A stretch of DNA of 50,205 nucleotides, from contig CAIMFY010000089.1 in the NCBI GenBank assembly GCA_903840415.1, positions 1 to 50,205 of the forward strand. The letters run 5' to 3'. The stretch is from an uncultured Opitutia bacterium. GTDB taxonomy: Bacteria; Verrucomicrobiota; Verrucomicrobiia; Opitutales; Opitutaceae. Position numbers and translations under genes: made by a program. The stretch's first letter is position 1, and every line of letters begins with the position of its first letter. Positions 32,749-42,267 of the stretch are shown here, piece by piece. The notes under the pieces were generated by a model. The model searched no databases, had not been told where the DNA came from, and was given only the letters and a program-made list of their open reading frames with translations.

Positions 32749-34731
32749 GTGCCGCGCCCCGCCACTTCGCCGTCCGCCGGATTTCTCATCACGCTCGCCG
32801 TGCTTCTCGCGATCGCGCATGCCGTTCTCGCGGTCACGGCAACCGCGGACAAGTCGATGACGTCGGACGAAATCGCCCACCTGACCGCCGGTCACGCCTA
32901 CAACACGCGCAGTGATTTTCGGCTCCAGCCCGAGAACGGCAACCTGCCCCAGCGCTGGGCCGCCCTTCCGCTCCTACTCGCCGGTGCGCCACTGCCGCCC
33001 ACCACGCTCGCCTCGTGGCGCGAGGCCGATATCTGGAACTACGGTCACACGTTTTTCTACGAACACACGCTCGCCGCCGGTTGGTTCCTGTTTGCCGGGC
33101 GCGCCATGATCGCGCTGATCAGCGCGGCGACCGGGCTGCTGATTTTCTTCTGGTCGCGTGCGTTCTTCGGCTGGCGCGGCGCATTTCTTTCGCTCGTCTT
33201 GTTTGTCTTTTGTCCGGCGTTTCTCGCGCACGGCGCGCTCGCGACTTCGGACGTCGTGATGGTTTTCTTTTTTCTCGCAGGTGTCGGCGCCTGGTGGCGC
33301 CACCTCGAATACCCGGGCGGGTTCGGCGCCGCGCTGAGCGCCATCACGCTCGGGCTAGCGTGCGTCGCGAAATTTTCCGCTGTGCTACTCGGACCGATGT
33401 TTGCGCTTTGCGCGCTCGTTTGGCTCATCGGACGCGTGCGCTCCGTCGGTTGGCGCGCGCCGCTCGGGCGGCTCGCGCGCACGAGTGTCCTCCACATCAT
33501 CGTCGCTTGGGGTGTGATTTGGCTGTTCTACGGCTTCCGCTTCAGCGCGTTTGCCCCGGCGCTGGCCGAGGGCGCCAGCTTCAATCACGGCTGGGGCTGG
33601 CTCGTCTCCGATCTCGGCTGGCCGCGCGCGATCATCCTGCGGTTGCGCGACTGGCAGGCGCTGCCCGATGCGTTTCTCTACGGCTTCACGTTTGTGATTC
33701 AATTTGCGAAGGCGCGGGGCGCGTTTCTCAACGGCGACTACCGTGTGACCGGCTGGACGGCTTTTTTTCCATATGCGTTCTTGGTGAAGAACACCCTGCC
33801 CTCTCTACTGTTGCTCGTCACGGGCGTGATCGCGATCGTTCAGCTCGGCGGCAAAGATCTGCTTCGGCGACTGCGACCGTGGACGCCCCTACTCGCGCTC
33901 TTCAGCGTCTATTGGGCGACTTCGCTCATGAGCCACCTCAACATCGGTGATCGCCATATTCTGCCGACGTATCCAGTGCTGTTCATCGCCGCCGGCGCGT
34001 TCGGCGCGTGGCTTGATTTGCGGCGACCGCGCGCGGCGTTCCTTGTCGGCGCGCTCGTCCTCTGGCACGTCGGCGCTTCATGGATCTCGCGACCAAACTA
34101 CATCGCCTATTTCAACTCGATCGCGGGCGGCCAAGAAAACGCCTGGCGCCACCTCGTCGACAGCTCGCTGGACTGGGGTCAGGATTTGCCGGGATTGAAG
34201 GCGTGGCTCGACACCCACGCACCTGGCGAACGCGTTTTCCTTTCCTACTTCGGCACCGGCGACCCAGCGTATGAAGGCATCCGCGCCACCCCGCTGCTTT
34301 CACTGCCGGAAGTCGGCCCGCGCCATCGCGGCCAGGCTTTGGCTCCCGGCGTTTACGCCATCAGCGCGACAATGCTCCAGCAGGTTTACAGCCCGGCGAA
34401 TGGCGCTTGGACGCTCGCCCGTGAAAAAGAGTTTCAAGACCTGCGCGCCATCGAGCCGCAACTCCTCGCCTATCAAAACGACGCCGCGCAGCGCAATGTC
34501 TTGGTGCACGACGCGCCGGCGGAAAAATGGGAATTTGCTTGGCGTCGCTACGACTGGCTGCGGCTTGCGCGACTCTGTCACTACTTGCGGGTGCGCCCCG
34601 CCGAAGCGAACATCAACGGCTCTATTCTCGTCTATCGACTGAGCACAGAGGAACTCGCCGGCGCGACCGGCGGCACGCTGCACGACTGGGAAGCGCTCAT
34701 CGAGCGGACTGTGAACCAACGCGCGCCCTGA
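32749..34731 (+). CDS. GT39-like membrane glycosyltransferase
   Basis: A 660-residue polytopic protein starting at a GTG at 32749. After the first membrane segment (FLITLAVLLAIAHAVLAV) the loop reads DKSMTSDEIAHLTAGHAY (Asp40-Glu41), the typical DE catalytic motif of the PMT/GT39 superfamily, followed by PENGNLPQRWAALPLLL. About nine membrane segments and a C-terminal soluble part follow. The longest open frame begins at 32494, but its N-terminal residues overlap the methyltransferase and look non-coding. It is transcribed alone on the plus strand, flanked by opposing genes. Confidence 0.82.
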   Translation: MPRPATSPSAGFLITLAVLLAIAHAVLAVTATADKSMTSDEIAHLTAGHAYNTRSDFRLQPENGNLPQRWAALPLLLAGAPLPPTTLASWREADIWNYGHTFFYEHTLAAGWFLFAGRAMIALISAATGLLIFFWSRAFFGWRGAFLSLVLFVFCPAFLAHGALATSDVVMVFFFLAGVGAWWRHLEYPGGFGAALSAITLGLACVAKFSAVLLGPMFALCALVWLIGRVRSVGWRAPLGRLARTSVLHIIVAWGVIWLFYGFRFSAFAPALAEGASFNHGWGWLVSDLGWPRAIILRLRDWQALPDAFLYGFTFVIQFAKARGAFLNGDYRVTGWTAFFPYAFLVKNTLPSLLLLVTGVIAIVQLGGKDLLRRLRPWTPLLALFSVYWATSLMSHLNIGDRHILPTYPVLFIAAGAFGAWLDLRRPRAAFLVGALVLWHVGASWISRPNYIAYFNSIAGGQENAWRHLVDSSLDWGQDLPGLKAWLDTHAPGERVFLSYFGTGDPAYEGIRATPLLSLPEVGPRHRGQALAPGVYAISATMLQQVYSPANGAWTLAREKEFQDLRAIEPQLLAYQNDAAQRNVLVHDAPAEKWEFAWRRYDWLRLARLCHYLRVRPAEANINGSILVYRLSTEELAGATGGTLHDWEALIERTVNQRAP

Positions 34732-34732
34732 A

Positions 34733-36613
34733 TCAACGTGCGCCAGCCGTCGAGACGTAGAGTGCGTAGGGGGAAGGCACCGCCACCCGCACGAAGTCGC
34801 GGCTTGCACCCGGCGGACGCAGGGTCGCCGGATGAGGTTGATCCTCGAGCACCAGCACGGCATCGGGCGGCTCCACCAGCGCCGCCGGCAGAGCACCCCA
34901 AAGGCGCGCACTTGGGCCGCCCTCCGACAGAAAACGACTCAGCAGCGGATAGGGAAAACCGTGCCGCGTGACGACTCGGAGCGAACTCACTCGCGCATCC
35001 AACACCGCCCGTAGGCAGGCCTCCTGTCGCATACCTTCAGTCGGATCAAAACGGAAATAATTTTCCCAGCGCGTCCACTCCCCGAGGCACGGAGCAGTCC
35101 ACAACGGCCGGTCAGAAGTCTCGGCGGACGGCAGCCAGCCCAGCACGCAGACCGCGACGGCCGTGGCGAGACCACGTGGACCAACGCACTCAGCGACGCG
35201 AGCGACGACGGCTGCGAGCACGAGAAACGCAGGCAGTTGGAGGCGCGCGCCCGCGGGCTGCCACTTGAGCGCGACGCAATAGAGTAGCGCGCCACCCGCC
35301 AATAAAATCCCAATGACCCTCACATTCGCGCCCCGCGGCTTTACCCGAAACAGCAAGAGCGGAACTGCAGCAAGCCCCAGGAGAAACTGCGCCGGCGCAC
35401 CCGCCACCATCTCGTCGCGCGGCCCCCACGCCACGCCGTAGCGCAAAACCCATAGCGTCGTCCGACGGTCGTTCACGTCGAGTCCGAGCCAGTCGTGCAG
35501 TCGCACGACCACTGAGCAAACTTTCCGGTTAATCAGTGGCGATGGAGTGGTGAGGTGTAGCGTGGCGTTGCGCAGGGCGTTGGAAGCCACGCTCTGCCAA
35601 GTGCGTAATTCTAGGCCCTGCGCTCCGCCATCCTCTGCGCGGTGCACCCCCAGCGGCGTGCCATACCATTCAATATTTCGCCAGGCATGCGCCGCTGGGA
35701 GCAGCAGGGCGGCGCCCGCCAATAGGGCCGCGCCCCGCGGATTTCGCCATGCGGCGGCAGCCAACAACACCAGCGGCAGCGGCACAAATATCAACGCCGT
35801 GGTCTTGGTGGCCAGCGAGAGACCGCAGGCCACGCCGGCGGCGAGCCATTCACCGCGCTGGCGGCAGCCTGGTGGCGCCGCCGCCAACCGCAGCGCGAAC
35901 CACGCGAATATCCCAAGCCAGTCGGCGACCATCAGATCGTTTTTCGCCCCACTCGCTGCATGCCACGCCATGGGCAGCGTCGCGACCATCACAGCCGCCA
36001 GCGCCTGCGCCGCGCGCCCCGCGCCAAGTTCGCGCGCCAGCAGACTGGCGACAACGAGACCGAGACCGTAGGCAAGCCACGACGGAAAGTTCGCCCAGCC
36101 ATCACCACCGGAAAGCAACAGCGCGTGCGCCTGCATCATCTCGCAGAGCGGAGGCATCATCAGCGCGCGATCGTCGAGCGTCACAAAATGTTGCACGCCG
36201 CGCTGCTGGAGCCACATCAGCTGGCGGGTCAAGTGATAGCTGAGCGCGTCGGGCGTGTTCGGGGGTGAGAGCATTGCCGTCACCAGCGAGAGCGTGAGCA
36301 AACCGGCCAGCGCTGCTGCCAAGATACGCAACCACCATCCGTCAAGTCGTGGGTAGATCGGGCCACCGCCGCGCCTCGACACCCGCCACGCGAGAATCGC
36401 GAGTGCGCTATCGATCGCGATCCAGGCACCCAGCACCGGGCCGAAACTCAGCGCGCGGCAGGCGCTCAATACCTCGGTTAGGACCAGCACGGCTGCGGCC
36501 CATGCGAGAGCGGCGCGGACTGCCGCCGCGCGCCAGCCGCGGGCCGGTGCGCGGGCTTGGCCTAGCCACACCAGCAGTGGGAGCGCTGCGAATTCGAGTG
36601 CGCCGGCAACCAT
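34733..36613 (-). CDS. Polytopic membrane protein, GT-C (GT39-like) glycosyltransferase
   Basis: A 626-residue protein with about ten membrane segments. The motif PDALSYHLTR (residues 121-130), followed by QLMWLQQRGVQHFV, is the first-loop signature of a GT-C group usually read as [DN]-A-L-x-Y-H-L-x-R. AASGAKNDLMVADWLG and TKTTALIFVPLPLVLLA follow. It starts 4 bp after the preceding membrane gene and is convergent with the gene at 32749-34731 (1 bp gap). Substrate and acceptor are unknown. Confidence 0.75.
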   Translation of the reverse strand: MVAGALEFAALPLLVWLGQARAPARGWRAAAVRAALAWAAAVLVLTEVLSACRALSFGPVLGAWIAIDSALAILAWRVSRRGGGPIYPRLDGWWLRILAAALAGLLTLSLVTAMLSPPNTPDALSYHLTRQLMWLQQRGVQHFVTLDDRALMMPPLCEMMQAHALLLSGGDGWANFPSWLAYGLGLVVASLLARELGAGRAAQALAAVMVATLPMAWHAASGAKNDLMVADWLGIFAWFALRLAAAPPGCRQRGEWLAAGVACGLSLATKTTALIFVPLPLVLLAAAAWRNPRGAALLAGAALLLPAAHAWRNIEWYGTPLGVHRAEDGGAQGLELRTWQSVASNALRNATLHLTTPSPLINRKVCSVVVRLHDWLGLDVNDRRTTLWVLRYGVAWGPRDEMVAGAPAQFLLGLAAVPLLLFRVKPRGANVRVIGILLAGGALLYCVALKWQPAGARLQLPAFLVLAAVVARVAECVGPRGLATAVAVCVLGWLPSAETSDRPLWTAPCLGEWTRWENYFRFDPTEGMRQEACLRAVLDARVSSLRVVTRHGFPYPLLSRFLSEGGPSARLWGALPAALVEPPDAVLVLEDQPHPATLRPPGASRDFVRVAVPSPYALYVSTAGAR

Positions 36614-36616
36614 GGC

Positions 36617-37855
36617 TCAGGCCTGCCCCCGCCATGAGCGCAAACCCTCGCGGACGAAGTGCGTGAGAAAACCGAGCAGGCAGATGAAAAACGCCCAAAC
36701 CAGCGGCTGCTCAAAGGCAAAATAACGATCCGCGGAGCGCATAATCACGTCGCCCGGGACATGGCCCGCCAGATTCGTCAACACGACGCCCGCGAGCGGA
36801 TCGGCCCACAAACTCACCATTAGCAGCACGCTCGTGAGACCAGCGAAACGGCGCACGGCGACAGGCGCGGTCGCCTCCAGCGGCAACCGCCAGAGCAGCG
36901 GCGCCATCCACAGCGCGAAGACCCAGCGATAGGCGTAGTTGGTGCCGGCAAAAAAACAGCCGGTGACCAGCACCGCCCCGAGCACAAAGCTCCACCAGAT
37001 CGCCCGATCCTCCGCGCGGATGATCCACGTCGAAAATATTTTCGCGCGTCCATACGCCACCACACCGATCGCCCCGAGCGCGAGCGCCACACCATGTGCG
37101 ACGCGATTGGAAAGACCGATGGCTTCAAACCCATTGGCTGCACCAAACGTCATCAACCCCTCGGCCTTCGGCAGGTAGCCGCTGATACGCCCGAGATCGG
37201 GCGCAACGTTATACCCCACCACGACGAGCGCCAGCACCGCCAAGCCCACGCGCCACCGCACCTCGCGCACCGAAGCACCCGCCAGCAGAATCAACCCGGC
37301 CAGCGCCGGGTAAAATTTCAACCCCGCCGCCACCGCGACCAACCCGACCGGGACAAGCCGCACCGCTCGGTGCTCCGAGAGGAGACACGGCACGACCGGC
37401 GCCAGCAGCATGAAGACGACGAGATCGTTGTTCGCGCGATTCATCGCCAGCAGGATCGGCGAACTGCACAGCACGGCGAGATACCAGAGCAACTCGCGCG
37501 GTGTGCGCGGTCGCAACCCCGCGACCGCAGTGACGAAAAAGCCCGCAACGATCACGAAACCGACCCGGATATTATCCGCCCGCGTCAGCCCGAGATCACG
37601 GAGGTGAAGCCACCAGTGCGAATAAATGTGCGGGCGGTTGAAGTAATCAAGGTGGTTGATCGCGAAAGGATCGCGTCCGAGTGCGAGGGCATCATTCGAC
37701 GCCAGAATGGCAAAGCTATCGAGAAACCACACTCCGTAATGATTCGTGCCGACAGCGAGAAACAGCCCGGGATAAAAAACGAAACTGGTAAAATAACAGG
37801 CGGCACCCACCACCAGCAGCCACCAAAGCCGACGTGGCGAGTGCGTCGGAATCAT
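36617..37855 (-). CDS. Polytopic membrane protein, GT87-like (DUF2029)
   Basis: A 412-residue protein with about ten membrane segments. Features resembling DUF2029/GT87 mannosyltransferases are the early acidic loop GRDPFAINHLDYFNRPHIYSHWWLHL, MNRANNDLVVFMLLAPV and GLKFYPALAGLILL (the K-x-x-P motif). The ATG at 37853-37855 overlaps the stop of the upstream gene (ATGA). The next gene begins 4 bp beyond its stop, so the four membrane genes 41599 to 34733 form one co-directional unit. Confidence 0.72.
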   Translation of the reverse strand: MIPTHSPRRLWWLLVVGAACYFTSFVFYPGLFLAVGTNHYGVWFLDSFAILASNDALALGRDPFAINHLDYFNRPHIYSHWWLHLRDLGLTRADNIRVGFVIVAGFFVTAVAGLRPRTPRELLWYLAVLCSSPILLAMNRANNDLVVFMLLAPVVPCLLSEHRAVRLVPVGLVAVAAGLKFYPALAGLILLAGASVREVRWRVGLAVLALVVVGYNVAPDLGRISGYLPKAEGLMTFGAANGFEAIGLSNRVAHGVALALGAIGVVAYGRAKIFSTWIIRAEDRAIWWSFVLGAVLVTGCFFAGTNYAYRWVFALWMAPLLWRLPLEATAPVAVRRFAGLTSVLLMVSLWADPLAGVVLTNLAGHVPGDVIMRSADRYFAFEQPLVWAFFICLLGFLTHFVREGLRSWRGQA

Positions 37856-39684
37856 GGTGCAACCGCGAGCGGCGCCATTTCTACCGGCGGCGCGGCGCAT
37901 TCTTTTTCTGGCGGATCCTCAATGGCGATGAGCCGGCTCAGACGCGCCCAGCGCGCGCCGAAGCGTTTCTCGGCGATCGGTTCGAGCTTGAAGCTGTCGG
38001 GCATGAGATCCTCCGGATCGACGCCCATGTCGCCGCGCGCGGAGGTCGGCCGCAGCGCCTGGGCGATGATGACCTCCGTGAACGTGCCCTCCTTCAGATG
38101 ATATTTGATCTGCGCGGCGCGCTGGCGGCCCACGCCGTTGATCACCGTCGGCACGTGCCACAAGACGTAGGGGAGCGTGGATTTGTTCGTGATGAATAGC
38201 AGTCGGCCGGGGCGTTCGAGCAGGAGGTCGTGCTCCCACTCGACTTCCTGCATCACCAGATTTTGGTTCGTGTAGAGCCGGCGCGACATCGCCGGCAGGT
38301 CCCAGCCGAGCAGCCACACCCCAAGGCCCAGCGCGGCGAAACGCGTGGCCACCGGGCGCCGATCGTCGAGCCAGCGGAAAAACAACGCGGCCAGCAACGC
38401 GAGCAGGAAACACATCGGCAGGGCGAAACGCGCCGCGATGACGTCATCGAGCCGGCTCCAGTAATAAAACATCAGCATCGCAAGGTTGGCCGCAATGCCG
38501 GCGCCAATCGCGATCAGCACGAACGGCGCAGGTGGAACTTCACCGCGTTCCGGTGCGCGGACCCAACGCCAAATCAGCGCCAGCGCCCAGATCAGCGCCG
38601 CGACTCCGAGCTCCGACAGATACCACGAGTTGGCGAGCGCCGGATCGAAGTTGAAAAAGAAATTCCACGCCCCTTTGAGATTGTTCGAGAGGTAGCTCGC
38701 GCTGAAACGCGCAGTCTGGCCGGTGCCGAGCTGCCAGAGCAGCGGAGCATCGTCGACGATGCGCTTGAGCCACACGTAAGGCACGAGCAGCAGCGGCGCG
38801 AAAATCGCCGGCCAAGACAGGATCACCCACCCGGCGCGTCGCCAGCCCGCGACGATCACAATCGCGACCGGGACGACGAAGAGCACCGATTCGTAGCGAC
38901 TCTGCGACAGCAACACCGTGCCCACCACGAGCAGCGACAACCGATCCGGATCAGGCGCGCGCAGCCACAAGATCGCCAGCGCAGTCACCAGCGCGAGCAT
39001 GACAAGGTTGTGGAGTTCCATGCCGGCGCCCGTCGCATTCTGGCCGAAAAGCGGCATCGTCGCGAGCAACCCGACGGCGAGAAGCGCGGGACCGCGGCGG
39101 CCGGTCAGCGCTTGCGCGAGCCAGTAAACCAATCCGAGGCACAGTGGCGTGAGCGCGGCGTTGACGAAAAAAATATTCGCGATCCGAAAGCCGGTGAGGT
39201 CGTGGGCGAGCGCGACTAGAAACGTGAAAAAATACGGGCGCTTGTCCAGGAACGTGTCGATGGGCGTCCACGAACCGGCGATTTCGTAAGCGCGAATGAC
39301 GGTGCCGATTTCCTTCGTCGCGTGCATGTGCAGCGCCGTGCCCTGCAGGACATATTCATCGAAGAGCACCTTGTGTTTGAACGGATCGCTCCAGAGCGCG
39401 AAGACCGTCGCAAACACGAGAACCACTCCGACCCAGCCCGGCCGGCGCAGCCACGCGAGCCACACCGCGCCGCGTGGCGCGGCCACGCGCCAGCCGTAGA
39501 AAATCAACGCCGTGAACAAGCCCAGCATGTAATAATAACCCCAGGTCTTGATCAGGCTTTTGGCCGCGAAGGGCGACACGCTGAAAAATCCCGTCAGGAG
39601 CGCGAGGACTGCGAACAAGACGAAGAGCCTCAGGCGGCGCGGATCGGGCGCGGTGCGAAGGAGGCGGAGCAGCGGCGGTATCAC
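37852..39684 (-). CDS. Polytopic GT39-like membrane protein, paralog A
   Basis: A 610-residue protein, GTG start at 39684. The first large loop carries KVLFDEYVLQGTALHMH (Asp109-Glu110), then DKRPYFFTFLVALAHDLTG. Later motifs are GQNATGAGMELHNLVMLALV and SQSRYESVLFVVP, and a soluble C-terminal part ends in EIAEK-type acidic sequence. The layout matches GT39-type enzymes. It is clearly paralogous to the gene directly upstream (39731-41599), sharing DKRP-FF-FLV-L-HDL and NATG-G-EL-NLVM blocks. The open frame extends to 39921 but overlaps the paralog. Confidence 0.8.
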   Translation of the reverse strand: MIPPLLRLLRTAPDPRRLRLFVLFAVLALLTGFFSVSPFAAKSLIKTWGYYYMLGLFTALIFYGWRVAAPRGAVWLAWLRRPGWVGVVLVFATVFALWSDPFKHKVLFDEYVLQGTALHMHATKEIGTVIRAYEIAGSWTPIDTFLDKRPYFFTFLVALAHDLTGFRIANIFFVNAALTPLCLGLVYWLAQALTGRRGPALLAVGLLATMPLFGQNATGAGMELHNLVMLALVTALAILWLRAPDPDRLSLLVVGTVLLSQSRYESVLFVVPVAIVIVAGWRRAGWVILSWPAIFAPLLLVPYVWLKRIVDDAPLLWQLGTGQTARFSASYLSNNLKGAWNFFFNFDPALANSWYLSELGVAALIWALALIWRWVRAPERGEVPPAPFVLIAIGAGIAANLAMLMFYYWSRLDDVIAARFALPMCFLLALLAALFFRWLDDRRPVATRFAALGLGVWLLGWDLPAMSRRLYTNQNLVMQEVEWEHDLLLERPGRLLFITNKSTLPYVLWHVPTVINGVGRQRAAQIKYHLKEGTFTEVIIAQALRPTSARGDMGVDPEDLMPDSFKLEPIAEKRFGARWARLSRLIAIEDPPEKECAAPPVEMAPLAVAP

Positions 39685-39730
39685 GGCTCGGAGTGGTGGA
39701 CTGGGCGCGGCGCGCAAGCGGATCGGCGGC

Positions 39731-41599
39731 TTACGGCAGCATCCGCACAAAATTTTCGAGATACGCGCCGCGGATCTTTTCGATCTCGGCGCGGTCCTTC
39801 GGCACTTCGTGTGGCACCGGATCGGGCGCAGTGAGGACAGCGGCGCCTTCGCGGATTTCCTTGAGGCGGCTGAGGCGCGAGAGCGTGAGCGCTTGCAGCC
39901 GTTCCTCGCGAACCGGCTCAAGCACGAAGTTCGGCCCGAGGTCGTCGCCCTCGCGCAGCGTCATGCGGCCGGTGTCGGCATCGATGTTGAAGCGTTGAAA
40001 AACGTAGATGGCGGAAAACGTGCGGTTGCGCATGTGAAACACGAGCGCGTCGCGTCGCTTCTGCGCCTGTAGCACCGGCGTCGAGGAAACCTGGTGCGCA
40101 ATCCAAAGGATCGAGTCGTTGTCGATGACGAGGTAGTCGTGGCGGGGCTGCTCGGCGATAAACTCGCGGCGCCACGCGGTCTCCTTGCCGGGAAGATATT
40201 CCTGCGAATAGGCGTGCGCGGCCATCGACGGGATGCTGCGCGACAATAACCCGAGCAGGGCAACGCCCAGCAACGCGCGCATGATGATCGGGCGGGAAAA
40301 TTGCGGCAGCACCGCCAGCACGGCGATGACCATGCCGAGTTGCGTCGGCAGGCTGAGCCGGCGGATCACGATGTCGTCAAACTGGCCGTAAAAATAACAC
40401 ATGAGCAGCGCGAATTGCGCCGCGAAACCGAAGGCAAACAGGGTCACGACCACTACCACCGGTGGCTCGCTGGCCAGAGTGCGGAGGCGTTTGACTACCA
40501 ACAGCGCGAAGAACGGCACGGCGATGCATCCGAGCACGGAGAGGACGATCGAGTTGGGTTGCTCAGTGGCTTTCGCGAAGAGGAAATTTACGGCGTGGGA
40601 AAGATTGCCCACCAGATAGTCCGCGGAAAACGGCGAAGTGGAGCCGGGTTTGCTGGCGAGTTCCCACGACGACGTCCGCACATCAAAAATCCGGTGTTGC
40701 AGCGGATAGTGGACCATGAGCAGCGGCGCAAACATGGCGGGCCACGAGAGTATGATCCGGCCTTCGCGTCCCCACACCCAGAGGATCAGCGCCGCCACGG
40801 GCAGCAGAAAAATCACCGACTCGTAGCGCACCTGCGCGAGCAGCAACGCCGCAAAGCAAAAGGCGGTGAGCGAGGGCTCGTCGCGTTTATCCACGAAGCG
40901 CGCGCCAAGCAGCAGCGTGGCGAGGATCATCACGAGGTTGAGCAATTCGAAACCGCCGCCGGTGGCGTTGTGCGCGAGCAGCGGCAGACCGGCAAAAAGC
41001 GTGACCCCCAACCAACCGGCAGCGCGGCCTGCAAGCCGCCGGCCGAGCAGGAACACGAGACCGAGGAACACAAATGTCAGTCCGGCGTTGAGAACAAATG
41101 CATTGGCCGGACGGTAACCGATGAGGTCGTGCAACAGGGAAACGAGGAACGGAAAGAACAGCGGCCGCTTGTCCACCATCCCATCGAGGATCGCGAAGGT
41201 GCCTTGGATGTCGTTGCCGCGCATGGGCACCGCGACGGTCTTGTCGAGGTGCATGCTCATCGACGTGCCGAGGAGCATGATTTCGTCCATCACGATTTTA
41301 AAACCGAAGGTCTCATGCACGAGGAGCACCACGCCACCCAGCGCCACGATCCCGACGGAGATCCAGTCGACTGCGTGCCAGCAGAAGGCGGCCAGTTCAC
41401 TGCGCCAAGTTCGCCACAGCGCGTGCAGGAAGATAACAAATGCCACCAACACGAGCCAGAAGCCCGCCTTGGAAACAAATCGGATCGCCGCCTGATCGGG
41501 CACCAGCCAGAATCCAAGCAGGACCGCCGCGAGCGAAACGACTCCAAGCAGCCAGACGCGCCGGTCGCCGAGCCACGAAGCAAGAGGAGTGCGATGCAT
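39731..41599 (-). CDS. Polytopic GT39-like membrane protein, paralog B
   Basis: A 622-residue protein with about eleven membrane segments, ATG at 41597-41599. The catalytic-type loop KIVMDEIMLLGTSMSMH (Asp105-Glu106) is followed by DKRPLFFPFLVSLLHDLIG. Blocks AHNATGGGFELLNLVMILAT and AQVRYESVIFLLPV repeat in the neighbouring paralog A, so the pair arose by tandem duplication. The GC-rich C-terminal domain (about 150 residues) is soluble. It is the first gene of the minus-strand membrane-gene unit. The pilin genes lie just upstream but end in terminators. Confidence 0.8.
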   Translation of the reverse strand: MHRTPLASWLGDRRVWLLGVVSLAAVLLGFWLVPDQAAIRFVSKAGFWLVLVAFVIFLHALWRTWRSELAAFCWHAVDWISVGIVALGGVVLLVHETFGFKIVMDEIMLLGTSMSMHLDKTVAVPMRGNDIQGTFAILDGMVDKRPLFFPFLVSLLHDLIGYRPANAFVLNAGLTFVFLGLVFLLGRRLAGRAAGWLGVTLFAGLPLLAHNATGGGFELLNLVMILATLLLGARFVDKRDEPSLTAFCFAALLLAQVRYESVIFLLPVAALILWVWGREGRIILSWPAMFAPLLMVHYPLQHRIFDVRTSSWELASKPGSTSPFSADYLVGNLSHAVNFLFAKATEQPNSIVLSVLGCIAVPFFALLVVKRLRTLASEPPVVVVVTLFAFGFAAQFALLMCYFYGQFDDIVIRRLSLPTQLGMVIAVLAVLPQFSRPIIMRALLGVALLGLLSRSIPSMAAHAYSQEYLPGKETAWRREFIAEQPRHDYLVIDNDSILWIAHQVSSTPVLQAQKRRDALVFHMRNRTFSAIYVFQRFNIDADTGRMTLREGDDLGPNFVLEPVREERLQALTLSRLSRLKEIREGAAVLTAPDPVPHEVPKDRAEIEKIRGAYLENFVRMLP

Positions 41600-41663
41600 G
41601 CGTGACGGAAGGTTGAGCGTATCCCGACGAAATGAAAAGCCTGTTGGCGCCGTCTTCCGACAC

Positions 41664-41690
41664 AAAAAAGCCGCCCACAACGCGGGCGGC
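41664..41690 (-). terminator. Intrinsic terminator after pilin gene A
   Basis: On the minus strand GCCGCCC-GCGTTGT-GGGCGGC forms a perfect 7-bp GC-rich stem and is followed by TTTTTT. It lies 27 bp past the pilin stop and upstream of the membrane-gene unit, so pilin transcription ends here. Confidence 0.9.
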
Positions 41691-41716
41691 TCGAAAACTG
41701 AAATCAATCCAGCCGT

Positions 41717-42079
41717 TTACGGTGAGTAGGTGACCGTGCGCGCGCCGGCGATGCCGTCGACCGTGAGAGTGACACCTTGGGTGAAGCCGGACGGATAGGT
41801 CTCGTTGGCGACAGTGTTGAGTGCCTTCACATAGTTCGTGGAGCCAACGAGGCTGCCCTGCGTCACCGACGACACGCCGTTTTCCAGAAAATACTGGTCG
41901 GCGGCGGCGGCGAGCTGGCGGGCGTTGTTGAGCACCGCTTTGTCCTGAGAGGACTGACGGACTTTTTGGAACGCGGGAATCGCCATCGCGGCCAACAGGC
42001 CGATGATGACGACGACGATCATGATTTCAACGAGAGTAAAACCTTTGGAGGACGAACGAGGAATGGTATTAATAATCAT
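41717..42079 (-). CDS. Type IV pilin-like protein, copy A
   Basis: A 120-residue prepilin with a 13-residue leader and the cleavage site SSKG|FTLVEIMIVVVIIGLLAAMAIPAFQ (Gly at -1, Glu at +5). The mature protein of about 107 residues has the short globular domain typical of compact bacterial pilins (QDKAVLNNARQLAAAADQYFLENG, then NYVKALNTVANETYPSGF). It differs from copy B, 188 bp away, at only five residues of the mature part. The ATG at 42079 gives a normal-length leader. Assembly genes (pilB, pilC, pilQ) are not in the window. Confidence 0.9.
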   Translation of the reverse strand: MIINTIPRSSSKGFTLVEIMIVVVIIGLLAAMAIPAFQKVRQSSQDKAVLNNARQLAAAADQYFLENGVSSVTQGSLVGSTNYVKALNTVANETYPSGFTQGVTLTVDGIAGARTVTYSP

Positions 42080-42205
42080 ATATTGAATGAATAACGATAG
42101 ATGGAACGCCACTAATCAATCAGTTGCCTGACGAAATGACGAACCTTGCTTTGTAAAGTTTCTCAAAAAATTGCAGCGAATAGAACGGGCCTGTTCTCAT
42201 CGCAT

Positions 42206-42232
42206 AAAAAAGCCACCTAGAAACAGGCGGCT
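42206..42232 (-). terminator. Intrinsic terminator after pilin gene B
   Basis: On the minus strand AGCCGCCT-GTTTCT-AGGTGGCT forms an 8-bp stem (one G-T pair) followed by TTTTTT. It lies 36 bp after the copy B stop and upstream of copy A, so the two pilin genes appear to be separate transcription units. Confidence 0.85.
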
Positions 42233-42267
42233 TTTGAGAAGAACTCAACCACTGACTAGCGCCACCA

